Positions 1-5,911 of a stretch of DNA of 5,911 bases are shown here, in pieces; position 1 is the stretch's first letter, and every line of letters begins with the position of its first letter. The notes beneath the pieces were generated by a model that saw only the letters and a program-made list of their open reading frames with translations, ran no database searches and was not told the origin of the DNA. The position numbers were made by a program, and so were the translations under genes. The DNA lies in the NCBI GenBank assembly GCA_946482295.1, contig CAMLRB010000215.1:1-5911 (forward strand), given 5' to 3'. This stretch comes from an uncultured Bacteriovorax sp. (GTDB lineage: Bacteria; Bdellovibrionota; Bacteriovoracia; Bacteriovoracales; Bacteriovoracaceae).

Positions 1-1868
1 AGCAAGCAGACAAAGTCGTTGCTATCAAAATGGTTCAGCCACAGTATTCAAAAGACGAAGCTTTCAAAACTATGTTCATGGATGAGATCAAAGTTACTTT
101 TGGTCTTCTTCACCCGAATGTTATTCAAACTTACGACTATGGTATGCACAAAGGGCAACTTTACGTTGCGATGGAGTATTGTGATGGTCGTAACTTAAAA
201 GAATATCTCGAAAAATTAAAAGAACGTAAGTTTGTTTTTCCAGTAGAGATTTCAACGTATATCGTTTCACAAGCTTGTCAGGGGCTCTATTACGCTCACA
301 CTTTCCGCGATAAGCTCACGGGGCAGGAAGCAAATATCATTCACCGTGATATTTCTCCTCACAACATCATGCTGACATATGATGGTGCAGTTAAAATTAT
401 CGATTTCGGTATCGCAAAATCACAAACGAATTCAGAAGCAACTCAGGCCGGTACGATCAAAGGTAAGCTTTCTTATCTTGCTCCAGAATATCTGGAAGGT
501 CTTGAGTTAGATGCTCGTTACGATCAATTCGCTGTTGGTATTACTCTTTGGGAAATGTTGTGTTCACGCAAGCTTTTCAAAGAGAATAATGACCTTGCTG
601 TTTTAAAGAAGATTCAAGAATGTAAAATTCCTGTACCATCTTCAATCAATCCAAACGTTCCAAAAGAACTCGATGCGATTGTATTAAAGGCCCTTTCAAA
701 AGATAGAAATCAGCGTTTTGAAAACTTAGATCAAATGAACCGTGCTCTCATGAAGTTCTTGTATGCAAAATATCCAGACTTCAATTCAACGGACTTGTCA
801 TATTTCTCTCAGGAATTGTTCCGTGATGAAATTAAAAAAGACCGCGAGAAAATGTTTGAGTTCGGTAAAATCGATATCAAACCTTTCCTTGAAGATCTCA
901 AAAAAGAAGTAGAAGGGGGAACAACTCCGGCAGCTAGTGCTCCGGTTGATAATACTCCCACGCCAAAGAAAGAAGTTATTCTTGATTTTGGATTTGAGCA
1001 AACTGTTGAGAAGAAGAAAACGGCAACAGTTAAGCGTTCAGCTGCTCTTAAAGAAACGACATATGCATCTGAAGACAATACAATGTCCCGTAAAATAGCG
1101 GACATCAATAAATCTTCAGTAACAAAAATCAAGCAAGGTGGATCGACGAAGTCTTCTGTAAAAAAAGAAGCGACGAAAATCCTTAAAGTAGATACAAAGA
1201 AAAATGAAAAAGCCAAAACGTCTCCAGGGACTTACGCTGCATTAGTTGCTTGTATTGTTGGTGGAGGTTTCTACGCTTACACAACTTTCTTTGCAGAACC
1301 TAAAATGCCGCCAGTTCAATCAGCTCAAGTAAAACAAACAAAAGAACGTTCTCCTGCCCAGCAATCAAAAAGTATTGAAGAAAATGGAGTAGGGAAAATC
1401 GTCCTATCACATTTCGATAAACAGAAAATGCAAATTTTTGTTGATGGTGTGAAAAAAGATGTCGATCTACTTAGTTCCATCCAGGTTCCAGTTGGAAAAC
1501 CATTCATGTTGCGTGTGCAGATCGAAGGACGTAAGCACTTTGTAAAAGAAATCCAAGTTGATAATGGTGCTGCTGTTGAAATTGAAATTCCAGAAATGCC
1601 AGCTATTGCATATGGATATGTTCACACTTCAACGGCCTGCGCTCAAGGTGAAATCCGTTTTGAAATCTATGGTGAAAAGAGATCAGGGCCAATCCCAATG
1701 GAAAACTCATTTGGAATTGCTTTTCCTTTGAACTTAGATGATAACGGGGTACTTATTCCAGCGGCCTATGATATCTACTTCAAAAAGCAAGGCGAAGAAC
1801 TTGAGAAGAAATTAGAGGTTACTATTAGACGTGAAGATCAATCGGTTGATCTCTGCGAGCTTCTCTAG
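1..1868 (+). CDS. Transmembrane Ser/Thr protein kinase (5'-truncated by window edge)
   Basis: This is a Hanks-type Ser/Thr kinase that phosphorylates protein Ser/Thr from ATP. The frame is open from base 3, and the codons before the ATG at 30 read VVAIK. That is the subdomain II motif with the ATP-binding Lys at 27-29, so the ATG at 30 is internal; the true start and glycine-rich loop lie upstream. Counting that Met as residue 1, I see the helix-C Glu (E19), HRDISPHN (105-112), DFG (125-127), APE (151-153), the subdomain IX Asp (D165) and Arg (R229). All catalytic residues are intact, so it should be active. A Lys/Ser/Thr-rich linker (about 290-400) leads to one hydrophobic segment (about 401-421). 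A beta-rich tail follows, resembling PEGA domains near 457-521, with Cys at 537 and 609. Inferred topology is cytoplasmic kinase and periplasmic sensor tail. Its stop abuts the stop of the convergent PDRP gene. Substrate and ligand are unknown. The kinase call is very secure; the PEGA assignment is tentative. Confidence 0.95.
   Translation, partial: QADKVVAIKMVQPQYSKDEAFKTMFMDEIKVTFGLLHPNVIQTYDYGMHKGQLYVAMEYCDGRNLKEYLEKLKERKFVFPVEISTYIVSQACQGLYYAHTFRDKLTGQEANIIHRDISPHNIMLTYDGAVKIIDFGIAKSQTNSEATQAGTIKGKLSYLAPEYLEGLELDARYDQFAVGITLWEMLCSRKLFKENNDLAVLKKIQECKIPVPSSINPNVPKELDAIVLKALSKDRNQRFENLDQMNRALMKFLYAKYPDFNSTDLSYFSQELFRDEIKKDREKMFEFGKIDIKPFLEDLKKEVEGGTTPAASAPVDNTPTPKKEVILDFGFEQTVEKKKTATVKRSAALKETTYASEDNTMSRKIADINKSSVTKIKQGGSTKSSVKKEATKILKVDTKKNEKAKTSPGTYAALVACIVGGGFYAYTTFFAEPKMPPVQSAQVKQTKERSPAQQSKSIEENGVGKIVLSHFDKQKMQIFVDGVKKDVDLLSSIQVPVGKPFMLRVQIEGRKHFVKEIQVDNGAAVEIEIPEMPAIAYGYVHTSTACAQGEIRFEIYGEKRSGPIPMENSFGIAFPLNLDDNGVLIPAAYDIYFKKQGEELEKKLEVTIRREDQSVDLCELL
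1230..1292 (+). other. Predicted membrane-spanning segment of the kinase
   Basis: About 21 codons read TYAALVACIVGGGFYAYTTFF, less the last residue. This is the only long uncharged stretch in the protein. It follows a strongly basic segment rich in Lys, which under the positive-inside rule places the kinase domain in the cytoplasm and the following roughly 190 residues outside. The segment contains small residues (GGG) and one Cys. Its single-pass nature and orientation are inference from composition. Confidence 0.8.
1398..1595 (+). other. PEGA-like beta-rich extracytoplasmic region of the kinase
   Basis: Residues about 457-522 (numbered from the ATG at 30) alternate hydrophobic and polar positions. 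They follow the PEGA layout: a strand, then FVDG, then a small-polar turn with PVGKPF, then a strand with an EGRKHF turn, then a terminal strand rich in I/V/E. PEGA domains are common extracytoplasmic modules on bacterial Ser/Thr kinases. A further roughly 90 residues follow with no family I recognise, containing Cys 537 and Cys 609. The match is by pattern only. Confidence 0.45.
1835..1852. repeat. Perfect inverted repeat near the convergent gene ends
   Basis: AGATCAA, loop TCGG, TTGATCT: a perfect 7-bp stem with a 4-nt loop, lying inside the last codons of the kinase gene 14 nt before its stop. It is the only neat hairpin I find near the point where two converging genes meet without a spacer. 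Neither strand carries a T-run directly after the stem, and the stem is only moderately GC-rich. A role as bidirectional terminator is therefore only a possibility, and chance occurrence is plausible. Confidence 0.3.
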
Positions 1869-2723
1869 TTATTCCTGTTTTGACTGCTTAAAAATATTGT
1901 TTTTTCGCATGTTCAAAAGCTTCATAATATCCGCCGCCGTTTCTTCTAAAGCTTTATCTGTAACATCAAATACCGGCCAGCGCTTATTTTCTTTAAATAT
2001 CGTATTGGCCCATTCGACTTCTTCGACAATCTTATTGTGTTCAGCATAGTCGCCTTGATGGCGATCAGCTCCTAAGCGCTGCAATCGATTTTTACGAATT
2101 TCGCTTAAGCTATCAGGGTCTATCGTAAGAGCAAAAATCTTTCTCTGATCGACTTCGAAGAGTTCAGCAGGGAGAGGTTGATTTTTGATCATTGGGATAT
2201 TGACGACTTTAATTCCATGCTGAGAAAGATAAACAGAGAGTGGAGTCTTGGATGTGCGTGAAACACCTACAAGAATGACATCTGCAAGGTGAAGAGAAGC
2301 GAGATTTCTCCCGTCATCATGATTCAAGGTAAATTCCATCGCTTCAACACGTTTGTAATAGTCATCATTAACGGCGTGAAGAAGTCCTGGTTCTGACATC
2401 GGCTCTTGGTTGAAAAAATTTGAAAACGCTGTCAACGCTGGGCCGATGAGATCAAGCGTGCGCACATGTGTAGTGCGAGAAAGTTCAGCGATATATTCAC
2501 GTAATTTACCTGAAACAATCGTATGCATGACGAGATCATGATGGATGGCCGCTTCGTTGAAGATGGCATCAATCTGCTCAGTCGTTCTAATATTTTTATA
2601 GCGAGTAAAATAAACTTCGCGATCTTTAAACTGCGCCATTACTGCGCGGGAAATAGCTGTTGCTGTTTCTCCCGTTCCGTCAGAGATAATGATAATTTTT
2701 AGGCGTTGTGTTTCAAGTGTCAT
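1869..2723 (-). CDS. Pyruvate,phosphate dikinase regulatory protein (DUF299/PDRP family)
   Basis: This family comprises bifunctional Ser/Thr kinases and Pi-dependent phosphorylases. They switch pyruvate,phosphate dikinase or PEP synthase off and on by modifying a Thr next to the catalytic His, so they gate pyruvate-to-PEP conversion in the cytoplasm. The 284-residue protein is full length for the family. It shows the N-terminal ISDGTGETA (13-21), KVEAMEF-like and HDDG motifs (HDDG at 135-138), and the family P-loop GVSRTSKT (153-160). The TSKT form of the loop, IGP (93-95) and the PELF-like PAELFEVD segment resemble the Firmicute PPDK-type regulators (YqfL-like) more than E. coli PpsR, which has GVSRCGKT. 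I therefore infer PPDK as the target. A Lys/Asn-rich tail of about 14 residues extends past the family core. The ATG is supported by AAGGA six bases upstream. It is last in the operon, 9 nt after miaA. Confidence 0.92.
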   Translation of the reverse strand: MTLETQRLKIIIISDGTGETATAISRAVMAQFKDREVYFTRYKNIRTTEQIDAIFNEAAIHHDLVMHTIVSGKLREYIAELSRTTHVRTLDLIGPALTAFSNFFNQEPMSEPGLLHAVNDDYYKRVEAMEFTLNHDDGRNLASLHLADVILVGVSRTSKTPLSVYLSQHGIKVVNIPMIKNQPLPAELFEVDQRKIFALTIDPDSLSEIRKNRLQRLGADRHQGDYAEHNKIVEEVEWANTIFKENKRWPVFDVTDKALEETAADIMKLLNMRKNNIFKQSKQE

Positions 2724-2729
2724 GGCATA

Positions 2730-2734
2730 TCCTT
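2730..2734 (-). promoter_or_regulatory. Ribosome binding site of the PDRP gene, overlapping the miaA stop
   Basis: On the minus strand AAGGA sits six bases before the ATG. It is the strongest Shine-Dalgarno match among the junctions here and shares bases with the TAA stop of miaA. This supports the chosen start and suggests that ribosomes finishing miaA can reinitiate on the downstream gene. Confidence 0.75.
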
Positions 2735-3689
2735 ATGCGAGAAATTGGATAACTTGCTCTTTTATTCTATCAAAGTCGTGAAGCGGATTAAAAGATTCTT
2801 TTGGACCAATTTTATTAAAAAATGTCCGCTGTGATTTAGCGAGCTGGCGTGTGGAGATTGAAATGCGTTCAATGCATTCAGACAAAGATGCAAATTCGCC
2901 CTTTAAATAGGCGACAGTCTCTTTGTACCCAATGGATTGGAGTGGTTTTAGCTCAGGTGAAAATCCCGCCTTTAAAAGGCCTTCCACTTCATTAATGAGA
3001 CCATCATCAACCATTGTTTGCGTTCGTTTTTGGATGATTTCAAAATGTTTATCTTTCGGAAGATCCAAATAAATGTGCAATGTGTCCCAAGGATGGACAA
3101 TGTTGGAAAAATCGTAAGGATTTTGATCGTCCATCGATTTTTTTTGCAGAGAAATTTTTTCGCCTGTACTCGCATGGTGTTCAACCGCGCGAATAAGGCG
3201 ATAGTGATCATTTTCGTGAAGTGTGACTAAAGATTCAGGGTCATGCTTTTGCAGATACTCAAGAAAAGGGGCGATACCATGATCTGCATATTCTTTTTCA
3301 AACCTGGCCTTAATCGTTTCATCGAGTGGCGGTGATTCGTACATGCCTTTTAAGAGGGCACGCAGATAAAAAGCACTTCCTCCCACGAGAATAACACTCT
3401 TGTTTTGTGAGAATAATTCTTTGATGACAGCTTCACCCCGGGCAATAAATTGCGAAGCATTCATGGGAGATTGAATGGATTCAATATCAATCAAGTGATG
3501 AGGAATACCAGCTTGTTCAGCTAATGTCGGTTTTGCTGTTCCAATCGAAATTTCTTTATAGAAGAGAAGAGAGTCGAAGTTAACGATTTCTAAATTGTGT
3601 CCAAGAGTGCGCATTGCTTGGGCGATCTTAATACTCGTTCCCGTTTTACCAGAGGCCGTCGGACCGGAAATGATTATAAGTTTGTTCAT
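2733..3689 (-). CDS. miaA: tRNA dimethylallyltransferase MiaA
   Basis: MiaA transfers the dimethylallyl group from DMAPP to N6 of A37 in tRNAs that read UNN codons, the first step towards ms2i6A. The 318-residue product is of normal family length. Visible motifs are the P-loop GPTASGKT (9-16), FDS with the presumed catalytic Asp (D39), IGTAKP (49-54), PHHLIDI (63-69), VGGSAFYLRAL (102-111), NDHYRLIRAVE (160-170), SIGYKE (252-257) and TRQLAKSQRTFF (280-291). Small departures from the usual pattern are GGSAF in place of GGTGLY, and AKSQ.TFF in place of AKRQ.TWF; neither removes a residue I know to be essential. The start ATG is two bases after the mutL stop with AAGAG six bases upstream, so translation is probably coupled to mutL. 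mutL-miaA adjacency is a well-known arrangement in many bacteria and reinforces the call. Confidence 0.97.
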   Translation of the reverse strand: MNKLIIISGPTASGKTGTSIKIAQAMRTLGHNLEIVNFDSLLFYKEISIGTAKPTLAEQAGIPHHLIDIESIQSPMNASQFIARGEAVIKELFSQNKSVILVGGSAFYLRALLKGMYESPPLDETIKARFEKEYADHGIAPFLEYLQKHDPESLVTLHENDHYRLIRAVEHHASTGEKISLQKKSMDDQNPYDFSNIVHPWDTLHIYLDLPKDKHFEIIQKRTQTMVDDGLINEVEGLLKAGFSPELKPLQSIGYKETVAYLKGEFASLSECIERISISTRQLAKSQRTFFNKIGPKESFNPLHDFDRIKEQVIQFLA

Positions 3690-3691
3690 GC

Positions 3692-5362
3692 TTAACTCTT
3701 AAATAACGAAGCTAATTTTTCGTCATCAAGTTCACAGCTTAAGTTTTGATTTGTATTTTTTAAGGCCTTTTCAACAAGGGCAGGAGAGAGTTCTTGCAAC
3801 AGTGCTTCGGGGAGGAACTTCTCGAAAGTCATTATTAACGCCGAAAGCTCAAACGGTTTTTTCTGCAAGCAATGTTCAATAAGACATCCAACTGCATCGG
3901 CTGACCATGTATTCGGAAGAAAACGAGGTATCGTTCTCAACACGATGAACTCAGGATTCAAGCGATCAAATTCTAAACCGAAAGTTTTTAAGTCTTCAAA
4001 GTATTGATCGATTTTTTTATCTTTTATATTGAAAGGTTCACTAATCAACAATGGTGTAGGAACTTCACTTGAACTTTTCACCGTCAAAAATTCTGTTGCC
4101 AAATAAAGCGACACGCATTTTTTAGCATCAATCAGTCGCGGCGGCTTCACCGTCTGATCAATGATGAAACGAGGGGAGAGTTGAATATAGTTCGCATGAG
4201 ACTCATTGATGATGTCGTATTGGAAAGGGCGACCCACGACTTCAGCTTCTTCATTATCTTGATTTGCAAAATGCATAAGATCAAAACTTTGGTTTTCAGA
4301 GCGGGAAAAGAAGTTTGGCGCTTCCATCGGAACTTGTTCTGTCACCACATTTTCATCGGCCAATTTCTTTATGGCCTTTTTGATTGCTGTCACCATTAAA
4401 GAATAAACAACGTCCATTCGCATGAATTTGATTTGTGTTTTATTGGGATGAACGTTGACGTCAAGCTCTTCCGGAGGTGTGAGGATGAGAACGACATAAT
4501 GTCCACTCTCGCCAAAGCGCCAGAATGTATCAAGGTTACGGAGAACAGCTCCGTGCAAAGACTTATCCTGAAAATAGCGATGATTAGCAAAGAGATAATG
4601 GTGACGATATTGAGGAGTTGAATATGTCTCTGGTGTGAAAAAAACTTTCACACAATACTGATCATACTCTTCGCTTGTTTCAATGAGCGCTTGAGGATGT
4701 GGTTTACTCTTTCCAAAGAAAACTTGCGCCACTCGGTCATAGTGATTTTCTTGAGCTTTATAAATTTCTTTTTCTTTTTCATCCCATTTCACAGTGAAAG
4801 TGACTTGTGGGTGACAAAGAATAAATGAGTAAAGAATTTTTTTGAGCGCGGACTTCTCGCTCACTTTTGATTTAACGAATTTTAATCGCGCTGGAGTGTT
4901 GTAAAAAAGATCTTTGATGTAAATAGAAGTTCCAGAAACACTGGCCTGTTGAGGAACGAGAAGTTCTGTTTGCCCGCCATTAATAACAATCTTCCCACCT
5001 TGCTTCGTGAGATCTTTGGGCTGAGTGGTACACGTTAAACGTGAAGAAGCCGCCACACTGGCGAGGGCTTCACCTCTAAAACCAAAACTGCGTAAGCGAT
5101 AAAGGTCTTCATAATTTTTTAACTTGCTGGTAGCGTGTCGAAGAAACGCATACGGAAGATTTTTAAAATCCATTCCATGACCGTTGTCTTCAATAGAAAG
5201 CAGATCCATGCCGTTTTCGACCAGATGAATATTAATTTCCGTTGAACCGGCATCGAGAGAATTTTCGATGAGTTCTTTGATCAAAGAGGCAGGACGTTCT
5301 AAAACTTCACCGGCCTTGATCTGATCGATAATATGTTCGGGAAGAATTTCAATTGGATTCAT
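3692..5362 (-). CDS. mutL: DNA mismatch repair protein MutL, endonuclease motif absent
   Basis: MutL is a GHKL ATPase that couples mismatch recognition by MutS to strand incision. The N-terminal half is fully canonical: KELIENSLDAGS (29-40, with Glu30 as general base and Asn34 for Mg), IEDNGHGM (57-64), RHATSKL (75-81), GFRGEAL (94-100), NTPAR (155-159) and DVNVHPNKT (301-309, carrying the conserved Lys308). A short linker (about 335-385) leads to a C-terminal dimerisation domain. Where nicking MutLs have DQHA(x)2E(x)4E, this protein reads IDAKKCVSLYLATE (411-424): Asp412 remains but Gln, His and both Glu positions are changed. No ACR or CPHGRP motif is seen before the end, where ELDDEKLASLFK matches the usual last helix. 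At 556 residues it is compact. ATP binding and dimerisation are predicted to be intact, but nicking is not. The ATG overlaps the upstream TAA (TAATG). Confidence 0.97.
   Translation of the reverse strand: MNPIEILPEHIIDQIKAGEVLERPASLIKELIENSLDAGSTEINIHLVENGMDLLSIEDNGHGMDFKNLPYAFLRHATSKLKNYEDLYRLRSFGFRGEALASVAASSRLTCTTQPKDLTKQGGKIVINGGQTELLVPQQASVSGTSIYIKDLFYNTPARLKFVKSKVSEKSALKKILYSFILCHPQVTFTVKWDEKEKEIYKAQENHYDRVAQVFFGKSKPHPQALIETSEEYDQYCVKVFFTPETYSTPQYRHHYLFANHRYFQDKSLHGAVLRNLDTFWRFGESGHYVVLILTPPEELDVNVHPNKTQIKFMRMDVVYSLMVTAIKKAIKKLADENVVTEQVPMEAPNFFSRSENQSFDLMHFANQDNEEAEVVGRPFQYDIINESHANYIQLSPRFIIDQTVKPPRLIDAKKCVSLYLATEFLTVKSSSEVPTPLLISEPFNIKDKKIDQYFEDLKTFGLEFDRLNPEFIVLRTIPRFLPNTWSADAVGCLIEHCLQKKPFELSALIMTFEKFLPEALLQELSPALVEKALKNTNQNLSCELDDEKLASLFKS
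3696..3700 (-). promoter_or_regulatory. Ribosome binding site of miaA inside the mutL 3' end
   Basis: AAGAG on the minus strand lies six bases upstream of the miaA ATG and within the last codons of mutL. It is a modest Shine-Dalgarno match. With only two bases between the mutL TAA and the miaA ATG, termination-reinitiation coupling is likely. Confidence 0.55.
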
Positions 5363-5911
5363 TAGCCCCTATAGAATTGCACTTGATTCCGTCCCCCTTC
5401 CTTAGCTTTGTAAACAGCTTCATCTGCTCTCTTAAAGAGATCAGTTCCTGTATTTACACCTTGGCGGTAATCTGCAACTCCAATAGATGCGGTTACGGGA
5501 AGTCGTTTCCCGTCGTAAATAAATTCTTTATTTTCGATTAATTTTCTTAAACGTTCAGCGATCTCGAAAGACTGCTTCAAGTTTGTTTTAGGAAGAAGGA
5601 TAACGAATTCTTCACCACCGTAGCGAGCGAAGACATCTTGTTCGCGAATTCCACCTGTACGGATAAGATTGGCCATTTCTTTAAGAACAAAGTCACCGGC
5701 ATCGTGGCCGTAGTTATCGTTTAATTTTTTGAAATGATCCAAATCGAAAATAATGAGTGATAGAGGATCACCAGTTACCTTTGATTTATTCACTTCAAGA
5801 GCGATGCGGTTATTGAAATAACCTTTATTATAACAACCAGTGTGTTTATCAGTGTTCGCTTCAAGATTGAGTTTATCGTACGTCAATCTTTCAGGATCAC
5901 CTTTTGGGAGA
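5362..5911 (-). CDS. GGDEF-domain diguanylate cyclase (5'-truncated by window edge)
   Basis: It makes cyclic di-GMP from two GTP. The frame stays open to the right edge. The first possible start inside the window is a TTG at 5884-5886, but the preceding codons read LPKGDPER and continue into the domain, so the real start is probably outside. Counting the TTG as residue 1, I see DKHTGCYNKGYF (13-24), the metal-binding FDLDHFKKLND (47-57), the inhibitory I-site REQD (81-84), five residues later the GGEEF active site (90-94), ASIGVA (133-138) and ADEAVYKAKEGGRN (154-167). Active and inhibitory sites are both intact, so an active, product-inhibited cyclase is predicted. The segment before the domain resembles the junction in FHA-GGDEF proteins of Bdellovibrio and myxobacteria, but this is only a guess because the sensory part is not in the window. 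It is the first visible gene of the mutL operon, overlapping mutL by one base. Confidence 0.95.
   Translation of the reverse strand, partial: LPKGDPERLTYDKLNLEANTDKHTGCYNKGYFNNRIALEVNKSKVTGDPLSLIIFDLDHFKKLNDNYGHDAGDFVLKEMANLIRTGGIREQDVFARYGGEEFVILLPKTNLKQSFEIAERLRKLIENKEFIYDGKRLPVTASIGVADYRQGVNTGTDLFKRADEAVYKAKEGGRNQVQFYRG
5366..5370 (-). promoter_or_regulatory. Ribosome binding site of mutL inside the GGDEF gene end
   Basis: AGGGG on the minus strand lies three bases before the mutL ATG, within the last Arg-Gly codons of the cyclase gene. The spacing is shorter than usual. Together with the TAATG stop-start overlap, this suggests that mutL translation depends on ribosomes arriving from the GGDEF gene. 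Confidence 0.5.

Noticed and set aside
30..32. ATG at 30 as the start of the kinase gene
   Set aside because: The frame is open upstream to the window edge, and the preceding codons encode the VAIK motif with the essential Lys, so a start here would remove it along with the glycine loop.
809..1216. Minus-strand open frame of 135 codons opposite the kinase linker
   Set aside because: It is antisense to a Lys/Ser/Thr-rich coding stretch, giving a Phe/Ser-rich translation with no motif. Low-complexity codons on the other strand explain the lack of stops. The same applies to the shorter frame at 798-1001.
1890..1905. A-run followed by a T-run as an intrinsic terminator for the kinase transcript
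   Set aside because: The A5/T6 pairing gives a very weak all-AT stem with no GC-rich core, and it encodes Lys/Asn/Phe codons near the end of the PDRP gene.
1831..2049. Plus-strand open frame spanning the convergent junction
   Set aside because: It overlaps two well-supported genes, has a Ser/Phe-rich translation typical of antisense frames and shows no family resemblance.
1..2723. Functional pairing of the Ser/Thr kinase with the PDRP kinase/phosphorylase
   Set aside because: They are on opposite strands with no shared promoter. PDRP acts on PPDK or PEP synthase rather than on general phosphoproteins, so adjacency alone does not support a partnership.
3018..3230. Plus-strand frames opposite miaA and mutL (also 4181-4399, 4433-4621, 5353-5541) and minus-strand alternate frames at 2972-3211 and 4396-4590
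   Set aside because: They overlap confidently identified genes, with no recognisable motif and no convincing independent evidence.
5884..5886. TTG as the start of the GGDEF gene
   Set aside because: The upstream codons remain in frame to the edge and read like a domain lead-in, so the start is more likely outside the window.
1..5911. Mobile element, CRISPR, tRNA/rRNA or phage-defence system
   Set aside because: No direct repeat array, terminal inverted repeats, transposase or integrase motif, or RNA-like sequence is visible; all space is taken by five chromosomal-type genes.

Overview
The window is about 5.9 kb of tightly packed chromosomal DNA, AT-leaning (roughly 40% GC by eye), with five protein genes and essentially no intergenic space. 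Both edges cut through genes. The mix points to a predatory-type bacterium of the Bdellovibrionota, and the AT-leaning composition fits the Bacteriovorax/Peredibacter side better than Bdellovibrio itself. The clues are a membrane-anchored Ser/Thr kinase with the HRDISPHN catalytic loop common in myxobacteria and Bdellovibrio relatives, a GGDEF protein, and a compact MutL. This assignment is inference; there is no rRNA or other phylogenetic marker here.

Layout. On the + strand, positions 1-1868 hold the 3' part of a transmembrane Ser/Thr protein kinase whose ATP-binding glycine loop lies upstream of the window. It runs from the cytoplasmic kinase domain through a Lys/Ser/Thr-rich linker and one membrane segment to an extracytoplasmic beta-rich (PEGA-like) tail. 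On the - strand, read from the right edge leftwards, come four genes: a GGDEF diguanylate cyclase (5' end outside the window), mutL, miaA, and a DUF299 pyruvate,phosphate dikinase regulatory protein (PDRP). The junctions are a 1-nt overlap, a 2-nt gap and a 9-nt gap, so this looks like one translationally coupled operon whose promoter is off the right edge. The kinase and PDRP genes converge with their stop codons directly abutting.

Function. The operon mixes signalling (c-di-GMP synthesis), DNA mismatch repair (MutL), tRNA A37 isopentenylation (MiaA) and control of the pyruvate/PEP step (PDRP). mutL-miaA adjacency is a classic bacterial arrangement; the flanking GGDEF and PDRP genes are less usual partners. 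The kinase is on the other strand and probably a separate transcription unit.

The points most worth a second look are these: MutL has lost the DQHA(x)2E(x)4E endonuclease motif and the other C-terminal metal-site motifs, as in MutH-dependent bacteria; GATC sites appear over-represented in the window; and the kinase tail carries an isolated cysteine pair. No mobile element, CRISPR array, tRNA, rRNA or clearly novel system is visible.
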